From contig OY720347.1 of NCBI GenBank assembly GCA_963082975.1, forward strand, positions 47,492,655 to 47,556,654: a DNA stretch of 64,000 bases, given 5' to 3'. Below are positions 1 to 11,085 of this stretch, piece after piece. The position numbers and the translations under genes were made by a program. This stretch comes from Labia minor. Lineage: Eukaryota; Arthropoda; Insecta; Dermaptera; Spongiphoridae. Numbering within the stretch: position 1 is the first letter of the stretch; each line of letters opens with the position of its first letter. A model generated the notes under the pieces. It was not told the DNA's origin and did not search any database. It saw only the letters and a program-made list of their open reading frames with translations.

Positions 1-299
1 TGTGTAATAAATATGAAAATCTTATTAAATTAAAACAATCTTTATTTAGTTAAAATTCTAAATATTTTATTTTAAAATAAATAAATAATACTATAATATA
101 ATTATTGACCTTTTAAAAGGAATTTAATTTGATTATTTTATCATAATAAAAAGATATTAATACATTGACAAGAAGTTGCCACAATATTGATATCTAATTT
201 ACTTGTATTTAATAACTTCATTCTATAATTTTAAAATAATTAAATGTAGGATCTTATATTAAAAACATTATTTTTATTTTAAAAAGAATTATTTTTGGT
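1..299. other. AT-rich unannotated DNA
   Basis: Low-complexity AT-rich sequence without an open frame of note, a recognisable repeat end or a GC-rich block. I see nothing to annotate here. Confidence 0.5.
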
Positions 300-530
300 A
301 ATTGAATGTCTTGGTTTTGAAGATGATATTGTGATGAACAGAATACGTCGTTCTAATAGAGAAGGAAAAATTAGAAGTTAGTTTACGAGGAAACCAATTG
401 GTAAACGACCTCACAAAAAATACTTATGATGAATTAGAATAGGTTAGGAATTAGTTAAATATGACTCAGAACATGGATTGTTGGATAACTGTAGGCACTA
501 CAATCAAGATCTTTCGAACTTCATCTGAAT
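300..530 (+). mobile_element. RTE-like LINE 3'-end relic
   Basis: This heavily decayed stretch aligns by eye with the last part of the better preserved LINE at 22740-23515. It keeps the 'accaattggtaaacgacc' block, which matches a GRPSGKRPLG-type coding motif, followed by 'gactcagaacatgg' and 'caagatctttcgaactt', which match the 3' end. Stop codons interrupt every frame. It is a dead 5'-truncated copy. At least six related fragments occur in the window. Confidence 0.55.
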
Positions 531-1004
531 AGATAAATAAATAGTTAATTCAATTTTTAATATTTATAAGAATATTAGTAAATCATTTAAATAAATTTAT
601 ATGTATTATTTTTTTCAAATATATACTATTAATTAATAAAAATAATAAAAAAGTTAAATGTAGCCTTTACCTCACAAAAAACTAGGTAGAGTCTTACTAG
701 ATATATTTAAATAAATAAATATTAAAAATAATAATGTATTTAACTATTTTTACTTATATATCCTTTATCTTGAGCCACATATATAAATAATAATATTTTC
801 AAATAGTTACCAATTTAAAATTTATAATGAAGTAAATTTACAATTTTTTCTTTTTTTTTTTATCTTTTAGAAAATTATTTTAATTATATAAATTATTTAT
901 TATAAATCAATGATTGAATAAAATAAAATTCGAAAACTAGTATTTTTATATGAATAAAAGAAGAGGTGGAGGATGAAGAAAAAAAAGACAAATATTATTT
1001 CCAT
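531..1004. other. AT-rich unannotated DNA
   Basis: AT-rich sequence with homopolymer runs. No gene or repeat end was recognised. Confidence 0.45.
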
Positions 1005-1230
1005 GTTCGGGGTATGTGTAATATCTAGCTCCCATGGGTAGGAGGATGGAGAAGAAAGCGAGGCCGAGGAAAGGAGACAAGGTCAGCGATCACCCTTGGC
1101 CCAGAAAATACCCGCAGAGACAACCGCCGCCATCCACATGGCCCTTCTTCAGTTGCTCTGGGGATTAACGCATTACCACTTCAACACGATCCGATATTTG
1201 CTATTGCTTTTCGATTACAGAAACAAATTG
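1005..1230. other. GC-rich island, possible exon or regulatory block
   Basis: This block is clearly richer in G+C than its surroundings. On the + strand an ATG at 1034 (second in-frame ATG at 1046) opens a short frame of about 44 codons. The frame is basic and proline-rich (KKARPRKGDK near its start) and ends with TAA at about 1172. I do not recognise the peptide. A weak donor-like AAG|GTCAGC lies at 1081/1082. It could be a small exon, the first exon of an unseen gene, or a conserved non-coding element. Another frame, from 1096, runs out into AT-rich sequence and looks fortuitous. Confidence 0.3.
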
Positions 1231-1330
1231 AACATCGAATTGGTAAAAAATCACAATGCTATCTATAACCTTTTTCGATCCCATTCACTCCAGCTACCTA
1301 TCTATATCTATATCGATTTATATTGATATA

Positions 1331-2239
1331 GAAATATAATATGGATTTTATTACATATGTGGACTTCCAATAATATAGAGATCTTATAGTTGAAAGAAAA
1401 TGGTCCCGAATGGTGGATGTTTTTATTGTTTTTTTAGCGTAATATTCAAGAGAGTCATTTCAGTGGGTGGAAATATATCACATTTTTCTCTATGGAAATC
1501 AAAGGTATGTTATATTAAAAAAAAACCATCCTTCCTCCTACTCCTACCCTTCTCTATTTTCAACTTCGCGTCGAAGATGCTATTTTCAATTCTGAATTCT
1601 TTCATATTGAAAAATAGAAAGCATTTTGGCTGTCCCATTCCCATTTTATTCATATTTAAATGATATTCAATTCTTTAAATGACTAGTCATTTATATTTCA
1701 CATAGACTAATAACAACTTTTAGGCCATTAAAAGAAAGACAGAGAAAAAATATAGTTTTATATCTCTCTCACTTACATATACTACAATACAAATCACCTA
1801 TGATTTATATATACGATACATCGAATCGGTTCTCGCATATTTATTATATAAATTCAAAAATAAAAATAAAAAAAAAAACTTTCACAAACTTTTTCATTTA
1901 TCCTAATTGCTTTGCTTATATTTTTATAATTAGTATAATTATCTATAAATCTTACATATTAAAATTCAGTTTATATATAATAATTATTTTAATTCATATG
2001 GTATAAAATGAAAAACTGCATTTCCAAATTATCTCCAATTTCAAATTAATTATTCTTTAAAAGACTATTACTAAGATTATTTATAATGTTTTAATATTAT
2101 CTGACTAATTTTATTTAAAATTACTCGAAGTCTTAAGAAGTCTTATTATCCATCCGGATTTCTTCGTCACTTTTAATTTAAATTTTTACTCGATTTATTT
2201 GTAACTATTATTTTAGAGGAATTTTGTTTATCTCTCCTT
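1331..2239. other. AT-rich unannotated DNA
   Basis: AT-rich sequence. Two open frames (1400-1663 and 1800-2006) are rich in F, I, K and Y, as expected from chance in AT-rich DNA, and show no domain or codon bias. Confidence 0.45.
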
Positions 2240-2889
2240 CAGTTGCGTACCTAGAACTTTTGCCGCCCGGGGCGATCTCCAGTTTGCCGCCCTATCTATT
2301 ATAAGTCAATCAAATAGTGGTTTTTATAAATTAATACACATAAATAAATTATTAAGTTATTTAATCAATATTAATTAATACACAGAGTAAATTTTAAACC
2401 TAGCAGACCGCCTTCCGCCGGCCCTGCTTTTCAAAAGAAAAATCGATGATTTAAAAAAATATTGGTATATCACTTCAAAGTAATCATATAAACTTTTCAA
2501 AAGAAATGACATTTATAAACTGATATCAAAAAATTTTAGTTAGGAAAAATTGACGAACAAAATCGTATCGAATTCAACGAATTTTAATGAATACAATAAA
2601 ATAAAATTATTATCCTGTTCTTGGAATTAGAATTCAAAATTTACACTAAAATGCATTTACATACACCGAGGAATAATATTCGAAATCATATAGTTAATCA
2701 TAATTTATATAAATCAAATAGTAAACTTATAATAATCATAATAATCATTTATTATTCAAGAAAGAAAAAAAATAAATATGAAATGAATAAGTTGCTTTTT
2801 ACAACTATAACAATATAAAAAATGCCGCCCCAAGATAAGTGCCGCCCGGTGCGGACCGCACCCACCGCCACCCCCTAGGTACGCCACTG
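2240..2889. mobile_element. hAT-like MITE, 650 bp
   Basis: The left end CAGTTGCGTACCTAG and the reverse complement of the right end CAGTGGCGTACCTAG form terminal inverted repeats with one mismatch over 15 bp. GC-rich subterminal blocks (GCCGCCCGGGGCG on the left, GCCGCCCGGTGCGG on the right) follow. The interior is AT-rich and non-coding. CAGTGGCGTA-type ends are common among hAT elements. The flanks (ctctcctt on the left, ctctctaa on the right) are only a decayed match to an 8-bp target duplication, so the insertion is old. The ORF at 2621-2818 inside it is not a real gene. Confidence 0.65.
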
Positions 2890-3394
2890 CTCTCTAAGTA
2901 ATTTCTAAAGTTATTTGGCAATTCAAATTATTAAAAGATATAAATGATATGTGCCATATATTATTCAATTAACATGTGTAATAGTTATAATCAGGGCTTC
3001 GAACCGGAACTGAACCGAAAACCGAAAACCGAAAAAAACCGGTATTTTTGTCGGAACGAAAACCGGAGCTGAACCGAAAAAAATAATATCGGTTTATTTC
3101 GGTTCAGTACGTGTTCAATCCAGAGTTGCCACAAGAGGTGTTTTGGCAACACCCAAGCCCGAATTTTTTTCAATTAGTTATGCCTCGCACTGCATGGTGT
3201 CGCTAAAAACTTTGTTTCAAAAATTAGTGTCCTAGTCATACTCTCCCTTCGGTTGTGTTGGCAGCGTCTCGTAGTCGCAATACATAATTTAATGTTTTCA
3301 TCGTTTGTTTAATACTGATATTTTGATTTAATGATAGTATTAATTTTTTAAATTATTTATTCCATTTGTTACAGGGTTATGTATTGATATAAAG

Positions 3395-3690
3395 AAAATG
3401 ATTCATAAATATAAAGAAAATTATTAAATAAATTTAAACAAATATTGAATAACTTTGACCAAGTACGAAGATTAGACAGTAAAAAACTTATTTTAGAATT
3501 TTGGGAGGAAAATAAAAATACATATCCTCATTTTAACAAAATTTCAATGGTGGTTTTAGGAGATACTGCAACACAAGTTAGTGTTGAAAGAGCTTTCTCT
3601 GGTTTAAAGTTTATTTTATGAGACAATAGAAATAGTTTAAATGAAAATATATTAGAAGATATTTTAATAATTAGAGGTATAATTTTCATC
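3395..3690 (+). pseudogene. hAT transposase C-terminal (hATC) relic
   Basis: Inside the hAT element, conceptual translation gives ILEFWEENKNTYPHFNKI, then a stretch with VSVERAFSGLKF, a stop codon, and DNRNSLNENILEDILIIRG. This is the hATC dimerisation and catalytic block, in which S-x-ERxFS is the hallmark and the glutamate is the last residue of the DDE triad. Only this C-terminal part is recognisable. The rest has decayed or been deleted, so the protein is not functional. Confidence 0.7.
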
Positions 3691-3906
3691 TTTTATAATT
3701 CTAGTTATAATTATAAGTAAATATATCCAAGAATCCTGTATACTTTAACATTAAATATACGAATTTGTTTCGTTTGTTGAGTGTTTGAAAGTAGAAGGAT
3801 GTAAAAAAATATTCATACTTATTTGTTTCGTTTAATAAATTATATTAACATCTTATATTATATACTTCTAATTATTATACCTTTAATTAATTATTATTAT
3901 TTATAT

Positions 3907-4308
3907 CAGGGGTGGCCAACCCGCGGGCCGCTTGTGGCCCGCCGTAAACATTTTTGCGGCCCGCGAGATTCATCACACTTTTATATTCTGCGCCCTCATG
4001 AAACAAATATCGCACTAGTGAAATAAATATGATTTCATTTTTTTTATTTCGTTGTTTCTTTTTTTATTTTCAGTATTATATATTTTTTACAATGTGCATT
4101 CAGTATCATTATTGTTATATTATATATGTTTATATGTAAAAATAATAGTAAATATAATAAAAATTCATTATTTTTCAATTTGTCACACCAAACAATATCT
4201 ATAATGGGTCTAAATCTAATATGGGTATGTAGAATTTTATATGCGGCCCGCGAAGTTATGATGCATTTCCAAAGTGGCCCGCAAGATCATTTGGGTTGGC
4301 CACCTCTG
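3907..4308. mobile_element. hAT MITE (402 bp) nested in a hAT element
   Basis: Ends CAGGGGTGGCCAACCC and GGGTTGGCCACCTCTG form an inverted repeat. The element is flanked by a perfect 8-bp duplication ATTTATAT (3899-3906 and 4309-4316). Subterminal GCGGCCCGC motifs occur near both ends. It inserted into the older hAT at 2992-4583. The ORFs at 3823-4026 and 4126-4338 run across its boundaries and are not genes. Confidence 0.88.
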
Positions 4309-4591
4309 ATTTATATTATATTGTATCAATTCATGTAGTATGATTTAGGGTGGTAGCAAGAAATATTTTTATATATTTATGGCAGACTCGGCATACCCCG
4401 ACCTAAATTTCTAATAAAAATAAAAGGTCTTTAAAATTAATTAATCGGAGCTGAACCGAAAACCGAAAACCGAAAAAAACCGTTATTTTTGCCGGAACGA
4501 AAACCGGAACCGAACTGATATTTTTTTTTTTTATTGAACCGGAACGAAAACCGAAACGAAAAAAATAACGGTTCGAAGCCCTGGTTATAAT

Positions 4592-5720
4592 GTTTATTCA
4601 ATTTTTTTATAATAAATATGTTAAAGTATAAAAAATAACACATTTAAAAGTAATCTTTATATATTTATTTATAATGTATCTATATTTTCTATATATAATT
4701 TGATAATTGAATTAAGATAACTTATCAATTTTGTAACTTCAAAACAAAACGTGACAAGATTCTTTCAAATTATTTATAAAAGGACAACGTTATTTGTAAA
4801 AGTTTTGTTTATTATAATAAAAATAATTATATATTAGTGTTAAAATTTCAATAAGAATTTTATACTAGGATTAATTTAAATAGAAGTTTTTAAGGTAAAA
4901 AAAAATATTCAAAATCTAGGTCAATATTCAAAGAATCTTTTTCTTTATTTTGTTTTATTTATTTTGTTGCTTAACGATTTGTATTGAAATATAAGATCTG
5001 TTTACACCAGGCTATATCGTGAACGTTTACAACACGGATTGAGTTTTAGATGTCAATAGTATTATGCTGATGAAAAATACCCCCAGGGATGTGAAAAAGA
5101 AGAAAGAAGCGCATGGAAGACCAGGGGAAAAGAATTTTCTACAATATGATTATAGAAGTATATATTCAAAAACATATCTAAACCTTTTTTATTCTATCAT
5201 GTCAAAGAATAAAGTTTTATTATACAAATACAATTTTATTATTATTATTTTTTTTATTATTATTAATATTTTTTACCTTTTTGGATATCATAATCTTTGT
5301 CAATATATTATATAATAAAAATAAATGTAATATCCATAAATAAAATAGATATTAACCTCAAGATTCTATAGGATATAATTATTGTCAAGGCTATATACAA
5401 AGTCATTTTATATAAAAATTATATTTAAAAATATAAAATTTATATAGTGCTATGATCCATATATGAAGTGAATATAAAATATAAGTCAATTATATCCCAA
5501 ACATCCCATAATTTAAATTTTATTATATAATCAATATATGTAGCAAAGTAAGTATATATTTTGAATATATAAAAATATCTAAGAAATTTTTTGAAATTCA
5601 CTTTTTATAGTGGTTTTAATTTATCTATCTCGATTGTCTTAATTTTAAGCATTAATTTTAATAGTTTTTAATCAAATGGTATCAAAATGAAGACATTGAA
5701 ACGGTTCAAGTGTTGTTTTT
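4592..5720. other. AT-rich unannotated DNA
   Basis: Mostly AT-rich. A slightly more complex segment at about 5000-5150 (around an ATG at 5064) could be a decayed repeat, but I could not assign it to a family. The 83-codon frame there ends in an F/I/Y-rich tail and is probably fortuitous. Confidence 0.4.
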
Positions 5721-6338
5721 ACTATCTCGCCAGAGATAGTATTGCGATCATGAAAATTTTCGATGTTGAGATTTTGATGTTTTTATACGTTTTGAAGGTT
5801 CCTGAATCATTTTCACTAAGGTTGAGAAAAATGTCTGTGTGTGTGTGTGTGTGTATGTGTGTATGTGTGTATGTATGTAGGCAAGATTACGCAAAAACGG
5901 TTTGAGCTAGAATGATGAAATTTGGTACATGGACATTATTCAAAATTCATAGTTTTCTATCAACTTTTGAGAAATGTAGGTCAACCGGAAGAGGGTCATT
6001 ACCTACAACGTTTTGATTTTTTTTCCTCTAAAGTGACCGTAAAAATAAAAATATATGTTTGATAATTTTTCACATGATTAATAATTGTATAAAACTGCTA
6101 TATATAGAATTTCAGCTTGATTGAATTGCTGAAAGTACCAGAATTAATTTTTTAACACTGCAAATCTCACGCGCCAACACGTGCCATGGTGCCATCAATA
6201 AAAAGCCAAACATGCGCTGGTTTAATATTTATTATTTATAATTTATAATTAATTAAATTTAATTTAAATATAATATATTATGTTATTTAATCCAATTCAA
6301 ATTGCGAGATAGTCGAGTGGAGACACTCCAGCTAATTT
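5721..6338 (+). mobile_element. Helentron/HINE-like non-autonomous element, copy 1
   Basis: The element starts with a perfect 8-bp-stem hairpin ACTATCTCGCCAGAGATAGT. Near the 3' end it carries the inverse GCGAGATAGT (6304-6313), then a small hairpin TGGAG-ACA-CTCCA (6318-6330) and the terminal CTAA (6332-6335) followed by TTT. A (TG)n microsatellite lies at about 5837-5878. Subterminal inverted repeats, a 3' stem-loop, a central microsatellite and insertion between T residues match the published layout of Helentron-associated (HINE/DINE-1-like) elements; that family assignment is inference. The CVCVCV-type ORF is microsatellite translation, not a gene. Confidence 0.6.
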
Positions 6339-6454
6339 ACTATCTCGACAGAGATAGTATTGCGATCACGAAAATTTTCGATGTTGAGATTTTGATGTTT
6401 TTATACGTTTTGAAGGTTCCTGAATCATTTTCACTAAGGTTGAGAAAAATGTCT

Positions 6455-6495
<41 letters not shown>

Positions 6496-6975
6496 TGTGT
6501 ATGTATGTAGGCAAGATTACGCAAAAACGGTTTGAGCTAGAATGATGAAATTTGGTACATGGACATTATTCAAAATTCATAGTTTTCTATCAACTTTTGA
6601 GAAATGTAGGTCAACCGGAAGAGGGTCATTACCTACAACGTTTTGATTTTTTTTCCTCTAAAGTGACCGTAAAAATAAAGATATATGTTTGATAATTTTT
6701 CACATGATTAATAATTGTATAAAACTGCTATATATAGAATTTCAGCTTGATTGATTCGCTGAAATTACCAGAATTAATTTTTTAACACTGCAAATCTCAC
6801 GCGCCAACACGTGACGTTGTGCCATCAACAAAAAGCCAAACATGCGCTGGTTTAATATTTATTATTTATTATTTATAATTTATAATTAATTAAATTTAAT
6901 TTAAATATAATATATTATGTTATTTAATCCAATTAAAATTGCGAGATAGTCGAGTGGAGACACTCCAGCTAATTT
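6339..6975 (+). mobile_element. Helentron/HINE-like element, copy 2 (tandem)
   Basis: A head-to-tail second copy, joined directly to copy 1 through the TTT at 6336-6338. It is about 97% similar by eye over its length, with the same hairpin start (one base changed in the loop), a longer (TG)n tract (about 6459-6508) and the same 3' end CCAGCTAA at 6966-6972. Head-to-tail arrays are known for Helitron-type elements. The internal text from about 6510 is nearly identical to copy 1, so the two probably share a recent ancestor or arose by tandem amplification. Confidence 0.6.
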
Positions 6976-7763
6976 TTAATTTGGAAGATAATTCAATTGA
7001 AATCAATTTGAAATTCGTCGGTCTCTATTTTAGGTAAACTTGAATAATAATTGTGTAATGCTTTATCAAAAATTGTTATATTGTTTTGTAATAAAAAATT
7101 TATTTTAGGGCAGCATTGGGAATATCAGGGTAATTTACCCTAACTGAAGCTATCGGGAATCATAAGAACATTTTTATAATTTTCTGTTTTATAGTTTATA
7201 ATTATGTTTTTTGTGTTGATTTATTTATTTATCCACGAATTTAAAACATAAAATTAATAAAAGTTTCATCGTTTCGAAAAGCAGTCACCTATACCCGGCA
7301 CCTGTAATGTTGGGTTCATAGTAATTCATTTTCCATTGGTTTAGAAGAAACAAATTGCTAAAACACCCCTGAAGAGTATATGAAAATCCATAAATATGAG
7401 TAAAATATTAACATATTATTTATTTAATATTTCTATTTCAGTAGTGCTACAGAGATTATACTCGTATATACAATTCCTTCTAAACTGTACTCGTGGATAA
7501 ATATTTTAAACATAGCACAAATAACAAATATTCACATGCACATAAAATAAAATTTTCATATGAATGGTATAACATTAATGTCAAATGCCCCGGGTTAAAT
7601 AGGTTAAATAATTAAAATATAACATAATTTTTGTTTTTCTAAAAATGTGTATTGTATTGTATGTGTTTCTATGTTCAAATATTTTTGTATAAAAAAGATA
7701 TTTCAATTTAAAAATATTTTAATAATTATACATAATATAATAATAATATAACATAATATATAT
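6976..7763. other. Unannotated intergenic or intronic DNA
   Basis: AT-rich with moderately complex patches near 7100-7170 and 7270-7350. No coding potential or repeat termini were recognised. Confidence 0.4.
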
Positions 7764-8263
7764 AGGAAAGCAAGTCAATACTAACTTTTTGAATTTCCTA
7801 TTTTTTTTAAATGAAATGGCAACATAGCTCTCCTGTCAGCAAGCACGTATCAGCTGACTCATGTCGAAATTTGAACCAGCTTGGTCTTTTAGTTTTTGTT
7901 TGACATCCACCTCGTGATTAGAGAAAAAAATAGCAAAAAGTGAATTTCCATGAAAATCCATGAATTGGGATACGACTTGCTCCCTTATCCGCCTTATTCT
8001 CCGGATTTAGCCCCGAGTGATTATTTCTTGTTCCAAAACTGAGAAGAAATGACAGCCCAAAGAGATTTAACTCCAAAGATGAGATCATCTCACAAACAAA
8101 TCTATTTTGATATTATCGACAAATCTTATTTTTTGTAAGGGATTATAAAATTTGAGAAACGAAGTGTAAAGAGCTCAAAGGAGACTATGTTGAAAAATAA
8201 AATAATTTTTTATTCAAAAACCTGTGTTTCATTCAAGTCATGGACTTATTGACCTACCTTCAT
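7764..8263 (+). mobile_element. Internally deleted mariner relic
   Basis: The left end (about 7768) reads GCAAGTCAATACTAACTTTT, and the right end has an AAGTCATGGACTTATTGACC block as its imperfect inverse. Conceptual translation shows the mariner D34D signature as PPYSPDLAPSDYFLF, then a stop, and a C-terminal SSKETMLKNK remnant. The left UTR-like part (with 'tcagctgactcatgtcgaaa') matches the copy at 61870-62391, so both belong to one family. The N-terminal and central transposase parts are absent, so it cannot move itself. Confidence 0.75.
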
Positions 8264-9830
8264 ATATATACCTATATACAATATATCTATATTGCAGACC
8301 CTAATTACTTATACATATTCTATGTTAGATATACCAAATTATAAATTTATATTTCAGTAAAATAATGTAGTTAATTCTTAAAAAAGAATAATAGTATTAT
8401 TTCACTAATATATATATATATGTATTTTTTTTAACAAGATTTTTTTTTATTATTATTAAATTCTTTGAGGCTTCACCTAAAAAAATTTTATATTTTTCTA
8501 AAAAAAAAGTTGTAAAGACTAACAAAAAGAGAGATTCCTTAAATAATGTATATAAAAAGATATCTTATAATGCAGAATATGCTGATTTTTTTGCCTATAG
8601 CATTTTCTTTGTAAACAAAATTTCAGAACTATTTTTTTAAGATTCTAATTTAAAGAGAGATGATTGAAACATCTAATAAAGGCTTGGATTTCAATATATA
8701 TTGCTGATTTATCTTCAAAATAAAACAAGGGAATCGATCTATTAAGTTTAGACGAAGGAGCGTTTTGATGCAAAATCTTGATAAAGTAAAAAAGATATAA
8801 TGTATTTTTAATGATTGTTTCTTTTTTTTTTTCTATTTTTACTTTTACTTTTTCATTTCAACTTTCTTGATATATATATATATATATATATATAATCTTA
8901 GTTGTGTAAAGAACCTTTTCTTCAGAATCCCGGCGATTCCTAAAAAAAGACGTAATCAACAGTTAAAAAAGCAACTTTCAATGTGATTAGATCAATTGCA
9001 AAATACTTAACTTGAAATAGATCAAGGAACGCTATCTTCTAATTACAGATTTTTTCATATTTTAGGATGAATCATATTTCTTTAACTGGACATAAACTAT
9101 TTTTAATTGAATCTAAATTTTACTTTTTAAACAAGTTATATATATATAATTATAGTAAAATTCATTTTTTTTTTCAATATTTAAAGAAATTGATTTGCAA
9201 GATTTCTATCCTTGGCACGTTAGCATATATGTTCAAACGTTATATTAATCAGATTTAATTTAATATTTTTATTTTATTAATTTTATAATATGCGTAATTA
9301 AATTTAGTAGTTAATTGGTTCAATACACATATTTCAAATAATATACAACAAAAAAAAAAATCTGTGAAAAATGCAGATTGATTATTCAATTTTTTTTTTT
9401 GTTTTCTTTAAATTTTGAGCTTTTATAAAACGTTTTTGTTTTTTTAATTAGAAAAAAAACTCAGTATGCGTTTATTAGATAATGATTTATTCTCTGTTTT
9501 TATTTCTTCTGTACTCTTTTCTTTTCTTTTTTTATAAATTTTTAATTTCCTCTGTATAATTTATTTCTTTTCTTTTGATTAAATAGTTTTGGAGTAGGAG
9601 GATTTTTATCTCATTTCATTTAATTTATTCTCGATTGTATTAAGTGTTTTTTTTTTCCTTGAATTTCTTTTCCCTTTCGGTTAATCCTTCTAAAAGTTTA
9701 AATAGTCTGATTTACGGAACCTATTTCCATTCGTTTTCTTTTTTTTACCACCCCGTCCTTTAATTCTTAAACAGTACCAACTCCGATAATGGGGTTTCGA
9801 AGAAACCCTAAAAAAGATTGATTGATAAGG
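8264..9830. other. AT-rich unannotated DNA with a TA microsatellite
   Basis: Homopolymer-rich AT sequence with a (TA)n tract at about 8870-8894. The 63-codon frame at 9067-9258 is I/K/F/Y-rich and has the look of chance. No repeat termini were seen. Confidence 0.45.
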
Positions 9831-10015
9831 ATGATCAACACATGTTTGCGTTTACCGCAGCACTAAATCGATGCATTAGAACTTCTCTATTTATATGTTG
9901 CAATTTATTCCATTAAAATATTTTAAATTCTAACGTGGTCGTTCTACGCTTGATGTATTATTATTAGTGGTGGCTTCGTTGACCTTTCTCTTTGAATTGC
10001 ATATCTCCACTCAAA
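9831..10015 (+). promoter_or_regulatory. Probable 5' UTR / proximal promoter region
   Basis: Directly upstream of the signal-peptide exon. The sequence becomes more complex and GC-richer than the flanks. An in-frame TGA at 9980-9982 closes the reading frame, so translation cannot begin further upstream in this exon. The context before the ATG is CTCAAAATG, which fits the A-rich insect start consensus. I see no unmistakable TATA box. The assignment depends on the gene model being right. Confidence 0.35.
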
Positions 10016-10073
10016 ATGACCACATTTGTCTATTTAATGCTGGTAGGGGCGGTATGCTTGGCCCCTTTTGCAG
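10016..10073 (+). CDS. Putative secreted CUB-like protein, exon 1 (signal peptide)
   Basis: The exon encodes MTTFVYLMLVGAVCLAPFA plus the first base of a further codon. It has a short polar start, a long hydrophobic core and small residues at the end, the form of a signal peptide. A donor CAG|GTGACA follows at 10073/10074. Splicing to the acceptor at 33895 completes a valine codon and gives ...AVTA/DELC, a good signal-peptidase site. The open frame in genomic DNA continues only to TGA at 10097-10099. A second donor-like AAG|GTAGAA at 10090/10091 is in phase 0 and would read straight into TGA at the downstream exon, so the first donor is preferred. The exon is GC-richer than its surroundings. 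It is too short for most gene finders. The protein family is inferred from exon 2. Confidence 0.5.
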
Positions 10074-10099
10074 GTGACACCCAGGCGAAGGTAGAATGA

Positions 10100-10330
10100 C
10101 CCTCCGGGTTTATTTGATGGGATCCCGGCAGCTTTGGATGATTTAAACAGGGGGTTCTCTCTATGTTGAAGGATCAACAGTTTTGCTGACAGAAGAGAAG
10201 TTATTGCTGGTAATGAATCTAGTTTGGATCTAAATCATGGCTGTAAATTGCTTTCATCTCCAACCAACCTTCCTTACAATGGTATAGTGGCACTGCAGCA
10301 AAGGCCAGAACAATTAATGATCCTTTTAAT
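10100..10330. promoter_or_regulatory. GC-rich block at start of putative intron 1
   Basis: Complex, relatively GC-rich sequence directly after the signal-peptide exon, with no long open frame and no repeat termini. Positions near the start of a first intron often hold enhancers. This is only a candidate, based on composition. Confidence 0.25.
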
Positions 10331-10829
10331 CGCTAGTCACTCTCAAATCAACCGATAATTTCTTAACATAACCTAAACATTCAGATATCATCATCTAAAC
10401 AACCTTTTAAAATTTTATTTCCTCTTTCAATAAAAAATAAAAAAAAAAATAATTTATCGAACCATCATATTTCATAAGAAAGGTATTTATTGATTTATTT
10501 GTAAAGTAAAACTTTAATAATCTATTTAAGGGAATAATTCTTCGATATTCTTCCTCTATAAATAAAATGAAAAGAAACACGTTATTTAGCTTAGATTAAT
10601 AATAACTTCTTCGAACCCAATTAAATGTAATTTGACATGAATTGAAGAGCTTTCTGTCGAATTAAAAACATATATATGTATGTATATGATGCTCTACAAA
10701 TAAATATAATGTTTTAAATATAAAATATTAATTTCAGTCAAAACAATATATTATCATTTATTTATTATATAATAATAATAATAATAATATTGTAGGATAG
10801 AATGTCACAAAAATGTTAGTTTCATTGAC
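10331..10829. other. AT-rich unannotated DNA
   Basis: AT-rich sequence with a short (TAA)n run near 10770-10790. Nothing recognised. Confidence 0.45.
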
Positions 10830-11085
10830 CCAGATTCAGTGGAATTAGGATAAAAGGATGTAGAAGAAGGAAAATGGGTGGACATTGTTTATAAGAATCA
10901 TCTAAAAGTTAGTTTATTAGGAAATGAATTAGAAAATAACACGAGGATAATCCAAGAACCTAGTGGAATGACAATATATCTAAATATTAAGAAAGTGGAT
11001 CATGATAAGAATTGTTTGGAGATGGTTCAGAATAAGGACAATTGAAGAAATGTAGTTGCTGCGAGTTTAGTAGGTAGATTTACTG
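10830..11085 (+). mobile_element. RTE-like LINE 3'-end relic
   Basis: A decayed match to the LINE 3' part at 22740-23515 and 26020-26890, for example 'ggttcagaataaggac' followed by 'gaagaaatgtagttgctgcg', which corresponds to the Q-N-R-N-T-W-R-x-V-V-A-A-A block. Stops occur in all frames. The preceding text (about 10850-10980) is too decayed to align with certainty. Confidence 0.5.

Larger units (their letters stand above)
2992..4583 (+). mobile_element. Degenerate hAT DNA transposon with nested MITE
   Basis: Terminal inverted repeats CAGGGCTTCGAACCG (start) and its complement (end, 4569-4583) are flanked by a perfect 8-bp target duplication GTTATAAT (2984-2991 and 4584-4591), which is diagnostic of hAT insertion. 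Both ends carry subterminal arrays of CCGAAAACCGAAAA-type repeats. The interior holds a decayed transposase C-terminus at about 3490-3690 and a younger hAT MITE at 3907-4308. The short ORFs over the subterminal repeats, rich in F, R and S, are artefacts of that repeat. Confidence 0.85.

Noticed and set aside
2991..3173. Minus-strand ORF with RFSFR repeats (also 4437-4643)
   Set aside because: Translation of the CCGAAAACCGAAAA subterminal repeats of the hAT element.
5687..5905. ORFs with CVCVCVCV runs (also 6302-6535 and 59520-59735)
   Set aside because: They are translations of the (TG)n/(CA)n microsatellite and its conserved flanks in the three HINE-like copies, with no domain.
10016..10099. 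Complete 27-codon micropeptide gene
   Set aside because: The signal-peptide form and the donor inside it are better explained as an exon; without splicing the product would be only a signal peptide.
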